Source of the DNA: Prochilodus magdalenae | Lineage: Eukaryota; Chordata; Actinopteri; Characiformes; Prochilodontidae | Length of the DNA: 64,000 bases | NCBI GenBank assembly: GCA_024036415.1 | Contig: JAMWET010000138.1 | Span: forward strand, 1 to 64,000 | Reading direction: 5' to 3' | Position numbers and translations under genes: made by a program | Notes under the pieces: model-generated | Seen by the model: the letters and a program-made list of their open reading frames with translations, nothing else | Databases searched by the model: none | What the model was told of the DNA's origin: nothing | In this document: positions 12,061 through 24,084 of the stretch, in pieces | How the letters are laid out: every line of letters starts with the position of its first letter | Numbering within the stretch: the stretch's first letter is position 1

Positions 12061-13472
12061 TGCTGTTAAGTAATGTCCATTATCTGGCACTTTTCCATTT
12101 TGCACTTGGTATGATATATGCAAGAGTCAGTTTTACTTTCAGTTCATTTAAAGCTTCTGAAATTCTATCTACATTAATCCAAAAATGGCTTCACGAAAAG
12201 ACATTTGTGAAGCAGGGCTGTGCTTTAAAAAGCCTCAGTCAGTCAGTCATATTCACGAGCATATCTTATCAATTAATTAATCAAACCTGCATTACTACAC
12301 CGCTGCTGCTGCTGCAGGTTTTAAAGCACTGGTTTGTCCAGTAATGAGATTTACACAGTTTCCTTTACCTCAAATGTAGATGATCAGCCTAAAGCGTGTT
12401 TGGTGTCTGAAGTTTGCTTCTTCAGTTTTGCACTGGAGCTCTATGTGGCTAATGTATCTAACAAACAATGGAAGCTTACATCTTATAGGCATATAGGCAT
12501 TGTGCACACTCCAGGCCTAAATCATCTCATGCCTGCGTCAAACTGAGACCAGTTGGTAAGTAATCTCCAATAATCCTGACGCAAAAATATACTGGAGACA
12601 GTAGTAATGACCAACTTGCACAACTTGTACAGTTCTGTTAAAAAATCAGAGACCATAGTTTATTCATTTAATGGCCTGTCAAAACAGCCGTTAACTACGA
12701 GTTACTCATTTTCTCAGCATCAGCACAAAAAAGCAAAGCATATATCATCATCGTCTTTTTACTACACCATTTTAACATGATGACTCCAAAGTCACTTGGA
12801 ATAAAACTTCCTTAAATTTTAATATTTAAGTTTTTGCATTCACCTGTGAAGTTATGGACACAAGTCATTCATCCATCCCTATCCCTCTGGATCATGGGAG
12901 ATCATGAATCACCCATCGTTCTCAGAACACCAGCAGCTTTTTTGTTTGATGGATCTGTTTCCCCTTTGTTAGTTAGGACTTCTTAAGAGCCTTCTTGGTG
13001 GTCTATCAGTTCTTGCATGCATGGTTAGGAGAAACCTTTTCTTGTTCTGTTTCTAATATCCAGCCTCCTCAGAAATATCTCCTGTAAAAAATCAGGGTGC
13101 AAATGGAAAAACATGCTTTCTGACTTTTGCACAGTGTACACAGTACCTTATATTGTTGTTTTTGTTATTATACATGATATACGATTGATAGCTAGTGGGT
13201 GAATATAAGCGTCCACTACTTGTTAGCTATATTACTCCTGCAGCTCTAGTACTAACTAAAGAAGTAAGCTCTGAACCAAACATGTCTGAATGACTACATT
13301 TCAGGGGGAAGAATATGTATTTATCAAAAGTAAAATGAAGCTGGTTTCTGGTTAAACGGTGATCCCAATCTTCTGGACCTGCACTGACCAGAGTGATCAG
13401 AACACACATCAAGTGAACAAATGGAAAACAGCAAACAGAAATAAGACCTCTCCTCTCCTTCTCGTTCTTCAG

Positions 13473-13595
13473 ATCCCAATGCGCTGACTCCGCACGGTCC
13501 TGATCACGCGCTGATCGGCGGAGTTGTGGCCGTGGTGGTCTTCATCACTCTGTGCTTCATCATCGTCCTGGGCCGCTATCTGGCCAGACATAAAG
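13473..13595 (+). CDS. cadm2: cadm2 penultimate coding exon: stalk end, membrane helix, juxtamembrane motif
   Basis: Cell adhesion molecule 2 (SynCAM2/Necl-3) is an Ig-superfamily protein of neurons and glia that mediates trans-synaptic and axon-glia adhesion. This exon reads [17 protein letters not shown], then a hydrophobic helix of about 22 residues ([20 protein letters not shown]), then ARHK. It ends one base into the glycine codon completed by the next exon. The acceptor TTCTTCAG and donor AAAG/GTAGG fit consensus. The [18 protein letters not shown] signature and the downstream TYLTNEAKG identify CADM2 rather than CADM1, 3 or 4. Ig-domain exons are absent: the sequence folds back at 8412, about 5 kb upstream, within the intron. 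Confidence 0.93.
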
Positions 13596-13716
13596 GTAGG
13601 CCTTGGCTCCTGGCTGCGTGGCCCTCACCTATAGTGTAGACAGTGTGCTAAATGCTTGAACATTGTCCACTGCTGTTCCTTATGTGTCTGTGACCTATGT
13701 GGGACTGTGTGGACAG

Positions 13717-13835
13717 GGACATACTTAACCAATGAGGCCAAAGGAGCAGAGGACGCCCCTGATGCAGACACTGCCATCATCAATGCGGAGGGGAACCACG
13801 CACATGCAGAGGAAAAGAAAGAGTACTTCATTTAG
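13717..13835 (+). CDS. cadm2: cadm2 last coding exon: cytoplasmic tail
   Basis: After the acceptor GGACAG this exon encodes [19 protein letters not shown], then AIINAEG, and ends in EEKKEYFI followed by TAG. The [10 protein letters not shown] segment is the protein 4.1/FERM-binding juxtamembrane motif of the CADM family. The final EYFI is the class II PDZ ligand that recruits CASK, syntenin and MAGUK scaffolds. It joins the preceding exon in phase (G/GG). The frame is intact, unlike the minus-strand copy at 2461-2588. Confidence 0.95.
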
Positions 13836-13881
13836 CACCTCTGTTTCTTTTTTTCTGTTCAGTACTGTCACGGCAACACTG

Positions 13882-13896
13882 CTAGCCAGCCAGCCA

Positions 13897-13927
<31 letters not shown>

Positions 13928-13937
13928 GGCCGGCCGG
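13882..13937. repeat. Tetranucleotide repeat (AGCC)n
   Basis: About ten tandem GCCA units with a GTCA interruption, degrading into GCCGGCCGG. In the left arm the matching place (2357-2390) has a shorter, interrupted CTGG run. Confidence 0.85.
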
Positions 13938-15551
13938 GGAGGGTGCTAAGTCACTCCAAGCAAGCCCGGCGTGGCTGTTTCTCCGTGTCTCTCTCTCCAC
14001 AAACCTCCTAACGGAGCTCATATAAGCCTCTAGATCCTCAAATTTGACACCAGACAGTGTTGCCGTTTTATAGAGCCAATCTAATCAACAGAAAAATGAT
14101 AAAAATAATAATAATATTAATATAAAAGATAAGACGTTGAGTTTGTAACTGTAACACCAGGTCCATTTAGGCTCAAAACCGCATAAGTCTCCCTCCACCC
14201 CACACTGCCCCTGCCCCCGCCCCTGCCCCGCCATCCCCTCCCTTAAATGAGTTTGTTTGAGTTGCCAAGTGCCAAAATATACAGACACCTTCTGTGTTCG
14301 TTGTTGTGCTTATTCAATTGAATTGTTTTCCCAGTGAATACTGCTTTCTTTACCACCCTCACTGTGCCTGTTATATACCTTTTGCAGATATTACCAGGGA
14401 GCGGCAAGAAATGTGGTTCATCTCAAGTCGGAAAACCTTGGCTTTGCCAATAATTACGCTTTAAGGGAGGAATATGTGCGATGCATAATGTGAATATTTA
14501 TTGTTTGTCTATTTGTTTGGATTTTTTTTTTGGTTCTTTTTTAAATTATATACATTGTGAAAGTGGTTGTTCTCTGAAGTGTACTCCATAACAAGAATGT
14601 TGTATAAAACAAAAGAAAGGACATGGATATTTATGTAATATATAGATACCAAAAAAAAACCCCACAAAAAACCCTGAGAAATACATTAAAGAAGGGAGAA
14701 AACCGACCATCGAAAGCACAACTGACGATTGTTCCTGACCTAATGGATCTATCATACTGGTTATTCTGTTTCTATATGTCTGTATATTCTTGCACTGTTT
14801 ATATCTGGCCCTTACTTTCTTTTATTAACGTCTAAAGATGTTTAAAACATATAAGCACAAAGTCATTGTTAAATGTCATTGGCTTAGACAGTCTCAGGAT
14901 GAAAAAAGAGCCTAATTGTGTTTCATTTTGGTTGATTTCATGAATGAAAGTTGTTTTTTTCTTCTTCTTTTTCTCTGTCTGTACTGTCGGAACAGTCATC
15001 TGTTCAACATGTGAAGATTAAGACTGGTTCATTTCTAAACTGCAGTTTCAATATTTATTTGACTGATTACCCCTTTGCTAATATTGCTGTATATTACTTT
15101 GCTGAAGTGATTATTGGTGGAATATATTGTTCAAATATGGGATTCCATGCATCAACATTTGTATATTAGTCAACATGGGGCAGGCTTTTCCGGACACAGA
15201 GTAGGCCCACTCTTGGAATAAATGATGCTGTTGATTTGGATTCTTTGGGATAGGAAACTTCTTGTACTCCTGGACTTCACCTAATCTGTGCCCTGAAAAT
15301 TGTCTGATGTAACTGAAAGTGTTCCATACTTTTATAACTGCATAAACATACGTAACGAACAAGTTTTTTTGTTTGTTTTTAGCACAAAGCATGTATATAA
15401 TGTGAATAATTCCGTATCTAGAAATTTGTTTATTTAACTGAATTTAAAATATCTTTACTGTTATGTTGCACACATTTCATGTTTGTATGTCTACTTTAGC
15501 TTCTCAACACTGCTTAATACTTTTGGAAAAACTGATGGACAAATACAACGC

Positions 15552-15566
15552 TATTATTATTATTAC

Positions 15567-15604
<38 letters not shown>
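15552..15604. repeat. Microsatellite (ATT)n
   Basis: About 17 ATT units with one ACC interruption. The left-arm counterpart near 459-520 is broken up by extra bases. Confidence 0.9.
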
Positions 15605-16037
15605 GTGTGCTTTTATAAGCTTGTGAGTAAGTAGGATGAGTTTTTTTTTTCCATGAGAAGGTCAGAACAATCACCATTATTGCCTTTGTGTTTGCAACAA
15701 AACATACAACACTGAAGCACTGCTGAACCGGGCAGTTTTTAAACATGTCTTCAATGTTCCTACATTATTCCCCTATTTATAACATCCAATAGACTCTAGA
15801 CATTTTGTAAGAACCATTCATTTAATTTGCTATTTTTTCTTTGGCTACATGAGAAAATGTGTGTGAGGTTTGCTTTTACAGTATTAAATATCCATTTTCC
15901 AAACTATGCCTCTGTAAGAAAAGAAAAAAAAAAAAAGATCTCAGAGAGTAAAATATGCACAAACATTTATCTGCTCTCCCTTCTTCATGCACACTTCATT
16001 ATGTCCTCCCAGGTGGTCCTGTTCTGTATTTGTAGGA

Positions 16038-16870
16038 CACTTGCGACTTCGGTCGATTGCATTCAGCAACGGCTATAACTGCACCACTACAGGTCTGCAT
16101 CATTAGTTGCTTCAGCAGGAACCTTGAACCCGTCTGGAGCAGTTCAGCTTAATGCTGCCATCTAGTGAAGAAGCATCTCCAGGCACTGCACTCAGCACAA
16201 ACTCGAGATCAAACATGCCTCTATGTGCACTGAGAAAAATAATGCATTGACTTAATTCAAACATGTACATTATGTCCACATGAATTTAGTGCTTATGTTG
16301 CTGATTCTATAATGTTTAATGCAAGAGTACAAAAATGCAGATCTTGTAGCGCAGTATCCAACAGTATCGCCTAATCTTTCTTCTCCTGAGGCAGCTGTCT
16401 GCTGATACAGACCCTAGTTGACAATGGAACCCATTCACCAAACGTTCTTCATGACTTCTCAAAACCCACTGGCACCATTTTCACAAAGATGCTGGCATTT
16501 ACCAATGTTTTGGGATTTGTTCTTATGTAAGAACAGGATCTGTGCACACTCACGAGCACAAAGGTGCAAACTACCCTGTGGTTCAACGAGATGTCATGAA
16601 TCTGATGTAGAACATTTCTCAAGAACAAATTAACGAAAAGCTCGGGGGGATGTTGATCTTAGCATCTTAAAATAAGATCTGAACTCTTTGGTAAGTAATA
16701 AAACAATCAATTTACCCGAAACCGTTTCTTCGGGTCGATTTAATGATCCACACACAGGCGGCACAGTGCAGTGCATGTTTCAGTCATGGTGTGGAAAAGG
16801 GGTCAGAAAGCAGATGTTAACGATTGACAAAAAAGAGTGACTACACTTGGGCATGCCAAAGGCCATAGTG
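16038..16870. other. Intergenic, no gene seen
   Basis: Unique-looking sequence just outside the palindrome. A CTCF-like motif lies at 16154-16168. Short open frames here lack splice sites and family features. Confidence 0.5.
16154..16168 (-). promoter_or_regulatory. CTCF-like motif
   Basis: The minus strand reads TCACTAGATGGCAGC, close to the vertebrate CTCF core (CACYAGATGGCAG type). It is a motif match only. Confidence 0.35.
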
Positions 16871-16889
16871 TAAAGGAACAGATGAACCT

Positions 16890-17110
16890 GCAGCCGTGTG
16901 GTTATACGGTTATACCAGCCGTGGCTAAAATCCCAGTTTACAGGAAATTCTCTGAATTGGGCCAGGGAAGACATCCACCAACTCTGGCCCAACTGCAGAA
17001 TTCATTGATGCAAGTGTGGCTGAACATCGATGTGGCCCACATCCAGAAACGTGTCCAGTTTATGCCAAATTGAACCGCAGCTGTTATTCGTCCTTGTGGG
17101 GTATTACACA
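16890..17110 (+). repeat. Transposase-like fragment, copy 1
   Basis: This contains AAAATCCCAGT...GTGGCTGAACAT and a translated tail WLNIDVAHIQKRVQFMPN, followed after a stop by TAAVIR. It matches the fragment at 24515-24660 (WLNIDMAY...[10 protein letters not shown]). The spacing resembles the C-terminus of Tc1/mariner-type DDE transposases, in which a proline-containing MP motif precedes an AVI segment and a G-rich end. It is degenerate, and the family is inferred. Confidence 0.45.
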
Positions 17111-20100
17111 CACACCCCCACAACAGCTATAGCTCACTGCTAAGGCAACCGCTTCTTACTTACACTTACTGGTTGAAATACCTGGTTTGCAAATCAGTAT
17201 TAAAGTAAGACTGAGATATCTGCAGCAGCACAGAATATGAGAATAAGTATAGAATATGAGACATATAGGATATCATCTCTGTTCATGCATCTCCATTGGT
17301 TTCCCTGATTTGTATTTTTTCTGTACAGTTTGAACACCAGCTTGCACACTGTGGGTAAGGTTCATTATGAATGGACCGATAGTCCAACATTCCTTTCCAA
17401 TTTTATATGAAATCTGTCCTGCGTTAAAGATACAGGACATGAAGTTAACATTCTGGAGACACAGGTCTTCTTTAGCATTTACTAACCGTGTAAAACCTGC
17501 CCTTCGGAGCCTGAGAAATTTTACTGAAATTTTAATTTAACACAGTTACTCTGAAAAACCTGTTCTCCAAACACAAAAAACACCACCTCCATCCAGAAGT
17601 TGTTAAAAGTCATGGAATAAAAGATCTGCTACTCTCAAAAAAACGAAACAAAAACCCTCTAAAGTTTGTGAGGACCTGCCACCAGCTTTTTGCTGAAGCA
17701 CATACAGGCACTGAAGTTCAGCTCAAAAAGTGAAAGGCATCTGGGGAAATGCATGGAGAATATTATTTGGAGGATCTGATAAGAAGAGTCAACTCCTGAA
17801 CTCCTGACTGCACCGTGTGTATCGGTGTTGGTGGATTGGGGAATAAAATCATAATCTGAATAAAAGCACGAAAGGGGAGCTCTTATCTAGCTGGCATTCG
17901 GAATTTCTCACTCTATTATGCCAATCTAATTAAAAGCTAATGTAATGGAGAAAGTTTCCACTGAACACTACCGAGAGCTGCACGCTCGTGTGTGTAGCGC
18001 GGCATCAGTTCTACAGCGGCCCGCTCGTATGATTTAGCCTTAGTGTAGCTGTTGGCCCTTTTTTCCCCCTCAATCACTCAGCTCATTAAAGACTTTTGAG
18101 AAAGATAAATAACTAATCTAAAGAAGGAGTTTATTATGCATGGCAGAGTCAAATGGATGAGATCACCTTGACAGGCCAACTAAAGAAAGAAGCAGGAATC
18201 CCACAAGCGCCGGCAGCCCACACAGCAATTACAAATTTAAAGATAAGTGATTGAGTTTTTAATAGTGTTTTGAACCCAGTTAGTTTAAACTTAATTGGGA
18301 ACAATCGACTGACTTTGATGAGAAAGCAATTAAATCAATTCCACAGCGTGGTGTGGATGTGTCGGGGAGTTATTTAACAATTTAAAGTGTTCTTTTGTTA
18401 TGATAAAAAACTGAAATGGCAGAATAAAGCTGATAATGTCGCTGATAAGGTAGGTACTGTGAACTCGTCCTCTGCTGTAACAGGAAAAAAGTTTGTATAC
18501 ACAGACACACACACAGAAACACACACACAGAGTTTTTAACCTCCACCATCAAAGTACATGCTTATTTTAAGTAGAAATAAATTAGCACATTCTTTACATA
18601 TAGATATTGAATAGCATATATGATGTCATATATATTTTCATACATATATGACATACATATATAATTCTAGTGTACACTTTCTATTTTTCTGAACAAATAT
18701 TTAAGATAAAATATAAAATGTGCCATAACTTTCGCACAGGCCAGAATTATGTTTTATTTTCCCAAAATTTAATATTTAGCAAATAACAACTATCATGGTA
18801 TATAACATCATTTACCTGGGCAGTAAGCATTTATTTTTAAATACATTTTTAAAAAGTATATGAATAAACAACTTTGATTTTGTGTGTGTAAACTTCAGGC
18901 ACAAAATACCGTCTTCAGCTAATCAGTCCTTTACTACATTTAATCAGGCATGCTGCTGGTTCCATTTAGCTAACAACTCTTCTAAAGACATATTTGTATA
19001 AAAACACAAATCTTATGTTATTACTGTCTTCCTGTAACCATATTTGTATATTTATTCAAATACCATGTCACGTTGTTATATGTTACATGGCAGCCCAAGT
19101 CTTACTTACAGTACAGCATATTTAAAAAACACAATATTAACAATATTACTGAAATAACAACCTCCAAGATGGCAACTGGATGAAATGGAAAAAGCTGTAG
19201 TACATACAAGTAATGGCAAATCATTTTGGATCATTAATCTATCATCTTATATTACATGTTATCTCCAAAATGGACAGTAGAAACTTGCTATACATTTATG
19301 CGATTCCTTTTTTTGGAACAGGTCTTTATATACCATTTATATTTCATATCTAATATTCATATATTACAATTTATTATTATAGTGTTATAAAAGCCCTTGA
19401 CCCAACAGTAGGGTCCTGTATGAGCCCTTACGAGCCCTTACTCAGAGATTAAATTTAATGTTTGCAGAGTTGTCAAGAGAGGAAAGAAAAACAATTGCTG
19501 TCTGTTTGCAAACCCTGCTAGGAGTTTGATAACTACTATCTTAACTGCGAAATCAAACACAGAACATGTCTGCTTTTACGATCAAATTAAATCAAATTAA
19601 AGCAAACGTCAGAAATTCACTAAACTATGACTAATATACTGGGTATAATCAAACATAACAAGAATAAATCAGCACTAACTCTGCACCTAAGAGCAGTGTT
19701 TATAAGTAGGGCTGAACGCTCTGGGGTGAATATCAAATTATGTATATATAAAAAAATCAAGGCCTGGTTTTTGGTAAGAAGAGTTGCAACTTTATCAGTT
19801 AGCTGTGGTTGTAAGATCCCAGCATATCGTTGTTTGGCTGCCTCCAAATAGTGTAAATTCATCTACAGGCAGTTTACAAGCTATGTAATGTAAACTCTCC
19901 CCATACAAGACATGGTTTTGATAAAATGCTGAAGATATAAACCCATGTAAATCTTCAGAAAGGCTTATTCCAATATGTGCAGTCAGTCTTAGAGGCGGTT
20001 TATGTCAATACTGATGTCAGGAGATGTACAACATGTGGCTTCATTATCACACTTTTTAGATGAAATGACCAACTGACTGTACAGCTTATTGTAAAGAACT

Positions 20101-22900
20101 GCACTCATATTAGGACGAAAAGGGCATGGAATTTTTCAGAGCGATGAACATGCCATAACAAGGTTATACTTTAGTAAGAAGTGGCTTCTACACTTACACC
20201 AGACTGAATGGAGTCATTTAAATAAAACACACTTCAACATTCAAATTAGCCGGTCTTGTGAATATTAAATAGTTACACTGTAATGAAAGCCTCATCCTTG
20301 CTTTGTGCCAAACCAGTAAATCTTCATTAGCACCCTAATCTCCACACGAACAGGTGCATTGCTGGCAACAGCTCAGGTTTGTAGCAAACACTGTATTCAC
20401 AGTATATGTAGTTAAGAGTTTTCAGTCAGCCTGAACTCATCTAGAAGAAAGAACAAATTCTGCAGTACTGAGACACGTTGAGGTTCTAAAGCCTCCAAGA
20501 TTCCGGTTGGGCAATTCTGGACATGGATTTTCAAAATCACAATGACAACACCATGCAAACAGAGGCCAGTATTTGGACAGAGAGTTTATTATCATCATCT
20601 TTGAAAAGGTAAGTGTTTTAAGAAAGACCTGCAGGCTATTATCAGTTATATTATCAGTTATTAATTTTAGTCAGTAAGAATCAATAGCAACTGTACAGTA
20701 TAACAAGTCCATTTTTCAAAATATTGTACGTGGGGGAACCAGCGCCCTAAAAATACTGAGAACCAAGAACACGTACGTACGTATGTATGTACATGTATAA
20801 ACACACATACACACTGTTATTTGCCCCGGAGAGAGTTTGTCTCAATGACTGAGCACACAGAACACATTCATGAAGGATGGCAGTCAAAACAACATGGCAG
20901 TCATTTCAGAACCTGAATAAATTCATATGGGTGTATGTATAAATCTGCAAAAATGTGCTCCATATCCAGTAAACAAATGTTATGCATTCATGCCAAGAAT
21001 GTTGTGCTACGTTTGAATGAAGCTGCGTATTTGCTATCCATTATGCTGGCAGTGAGAACCATGATACATTAGCATAATTTAGAGAGCACTGCAGTTACTG
21101 TACAGATAATGCATAAGATGAACGCGCTGAGTGGACACGGAATTCCAAGCTGGCAAGCAGACTCTTATATAATTAAGAATCCTTACGTTTTGGTCATGCA
21201 CATTTTACAAAAAAAAAAAAAAGAAGAAAAAGAATGCAAATAAAGGTTGCTACAGCTTACTAACAATTCCTTGTGAAATGCGTAGTAACATAGCTCTAAT
21301 TTAGATACATACATTTATTCATAAACATTATGAAAAGTGCTCTGGAGTAAAGAAAATTATACTCAGAATTACACAGCTGAAACATTTGCTCCCAAAAGAA
21401 AATGACAGGGTAGATCATTAGGGGTGGGCAGCATACAGTTCACAGTAGTAGGCCTGTCACAATCATGAAATTTTTCCAACTGGTTGTAATTTAATTATAC
21501 CAATTAGGTATACATTTAAAGATGCACTATTTAAGTTGTTTGTGTTAAAATGAAGTCAAGACCGTCACATGCGCATTCTCAAAACTATGGTCTGGCTCGA
21601 TACCTAGGTCTCAAATACAAAACTAACATCGTGCTGATTAAGACATCATAATATGACGATTATTATGGACAATAAACTAATATACTTTATGGACATGTCC
21701 TACACTGGTTCTATTGAATACTAGTTCAATGCTCCTTAGGACAATCAGTGTCATAAAACATTCTATTGCCTGTTACACATTTTCACCAGAGGTCCCCAAA
21801 TTCCCAAACCTTACAGAGTGTAGATTTATCCGTCGGTTTTTGTGCATTATCCGCAGCTGTTTAAGTAGCCATTACAGCTAATAAAACCTGAAGTGGTCAC
21901 ACACCCATTAGCCATTTTATTTCCTAACTGTCAATGCGCTTCAGGCTGATCACAGGCATGGCCTGAGCCTGAATGCACAAATGTTGCTCACCACTGCCCT
22001 CTAGAAGCGGTAAAGCACCAGTTGGAGGGTGTCTGCAGAACCGACCGACGTGGCTCCAAAGCACTTTTTTTCAGGTTCTTTTACTGACGTTACTGCATTT
22101 GCCTCAACCCAATGGAATAAAAAATTATATTCACATCATTGTGAAAGTCGACAACTGTAGAAAATAAATGTGGTCAGCTTTAAAAAAAAATGGGATCTGA
22201 TGATTATGTAATCAGGATCATGTGACAGGCCTACAAGGTAGATGTCGATGTCATCATCATCATCATCATGGTTTAGGTAAAAAGATGGCTGATCCAAGGG
22301 ACTATGCTACAAAGCAGGATTCATGGGTATATATATATAAAATCTCAGCACATTGGGAAGGTTACGTTTAGTCAAATGTCAAATTTAAGGCACTTTGCAC
22401 ATTTCTGGAAGCTCAGTGTAACCTGAGCAGAGGAATTTATTTTTATTGTACTGACATAGCATTTTATTTACTACCAATAGGTGAATATACAGACTAAAGC
22501 TGGACTTCTGTAATACTAATCAACCATGACAAGCAATGTTTAGCTTTGTTAATTCATCTTTCCTCAAGAATACCTGAATATGTTGAGCTTGCTTTGTAGT
22601 ATATCTCTAATGATACAAGAATGATAGCTTAAACAATAGAAATGGCCTTAAAACAGACATACGCATAAGACATCATTCCGTCACTCCTTCAGCCACAGAT
22701 ACGGTATCATTTTTTGATTCTAAGATTTGTCTGATTATATGGGGCTTCTATGTTGTTTTTATGGAATTTGATATTCCATAAAATGGAATGATATTTTAAA
22801 CACCCTGGGAGTTGGGTAGAAAATGCTTGTAGCACAAGAGCTCCAACCTAATAGTTAAGACTTGCTTGGAAATGCAGGCCAGCATCGTAAGCGCTTCATT
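17111..22900. other. Gene-poor intergenic stretch
   Basis: No exon chain or recognisable protein is visible on either strand. The stretch at 17880-18330 is less AT-biased and rich in TAATTA-type homeodomain words, so it is a candidate conserved non-coding element. TATATG-rich DNA lies at 18590-18680, ACGTACGTACGTATGTATGT at about 20773 and a CAT microsatellite at 22251-22269. Confidence 0.45.
22251..22269. repeat. Microsatellite (CAT)n
   Basis: About six perfect CAT units in intergenic DNA. Confidence 0.9.
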
Positions 22901-23046
22901 AATTAAATCCATGTATGATTAATACTGGTAGAGGTGAACATGATCTTAGCATGACTGATAATGATCCTACCATATACGTGGTAGAATGCCATGACTGTGA
23001 CCACCCATATGTAACTATACTAATTCCAGGCCAAACGGCCTTTGGA

Positions 23047-23415
23047 TCATGGTGCGTGAGGTTCTGTTCTGTCATTTTGTGTTTCATCCTGAAAGAGGGC
23101 AGACGCAGGCTTCATCCCTGCTCCGTTTCCTTGAGGACAGTCATCTGGAGGGCATCCAGTGACGCTGGCCTCAAGGCAGCTCTCTGGCAGGTTGTTCTGG
23201 TCGGAGGCAGCCAAACCAGGACAAGCCATGGGGGTGAAGGGGAGCGAGGTGGGGCAGTCTGAGGAAAGGTACCTGGCTAAGATAGTGAGCTGCTCCGGCT
23301 GTGCTGAAGCCTCAGGGCACGCAACCTGGCAGAGCCCTGAGAGCGACTGTCGCGTTTCCTCCATACTTCGCTTCAGCCGGCCACGCTCCTGCAGCAACTT
23401 TTCTTTCTGAGTCCT
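23047..23415 (-). CDS. bach1: bach1 last coding exon (zipper and C-terminal tail)
   Basis: Residues 567-688. It opens [20 protein letters not shown], the remaining zipper, then [12 protein letters not shown] and a tail with four more Cys-Pro pairs, ending TEPHAP and TGA. In mammals this tail carries a nuclear export signal and a cytoplasmic localisation signal. The similarity here fades after the zipper. Confidence 0.93.
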   Translation of the reverse strand, partial: RTQKEKLLQERGRLKRSMEETRQSLSGLCQVACPEASAQPEQLTILARYLSSDCPTSLPFTPMACPGLAASDQNNLPESCLEASVTGCPPDDCPQGNGAGMKPASALFQDETQNDRTEPHAP

Positions 23416-24053
23416 CTGTTCAGCACAAAACCAAGCAGACATATGCACATCAGGTTCATTTACAAAATTCTCTCTTTCGTTTTTACCGAGCTTAAACTTG
23501 ACTAGGTTCTCAGAGACCAAATTAATCTACCATATTCTACCATCACAGCGGAAACAGGCTTAAATGCAAGTCAGGAAGACCAAATTAAGTAAACAGATAT
23601 GGGAAATAATACATACGGTATATAACAAGACTTACACATGGCACATTGCACAGATATGCATTTACTTTTTGGGGTAATGAATATTAAGGCTTCATGCTTG
23701 ACTATAAGGAGGAAGAGGGCGGTACAAACGTTTGTGATGGAACATGCTCAGAAACTCACTAGCTTCTTGATGTCTCCCTCAAGCCTGTAGATGCAGTCTA
23801 GCTTTCTTTTACGGCATCGCTGTGCAGCCATGCGGTTTTTGCTGCGCCGCCTAATATCCTGTACAAACTCCAGTTGCTCTGGGGTCAGGCGCTGCTCTTT
23901 CAGCATCTGCAAGAATGCCCGCCTGCTCATGCTTGGGATTTGCTCTACAGGGAATGGCAAGTCCACCTAGAGATAACAGAGATCCAAAGAATCATGTTCT
24001 CGAAACTGTACTGAACGATAGCTTTGTATTGTGAGAGCCTTTTAAAATAATAA

Positions 24054-24084
<31 letters not shown>

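Larger units (their letters stand above)
8413..16037. repeat. Right arm of the giant inverted repeat
   Basis: This is the partner of 1-8412. It has intact cadm2 exons with consensus splice sites, so it looks like accurate sequence. It joins unique downstream DNA without a visible break near 16037, where the left arm reaches the window edge. Confidence 0.95.
13836..16037 (+). other. cadm2: Probable cadm2 3' untranslated region and flank
   Basis: This follows the cadm2 stop directly. It starts with a (CCAG)n-type stretch at about 13882-13937 (AGCC tetramers ending in CCGG units) and later has an (ATT)n microsatellite. No splice-bounded coding exon is visible. CADM2 transcripts in vertebrates have long 3' UTRs, so much of this may be transcribed. 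The polyadenylation point was not determined. Confidence 0.4.

Noticed and set aside
19620..19862. Overlapping open frames on both strands
   Set aside because: Both are short, with no known motif and no splice context. They fit chance expectation in intergenic DNA.
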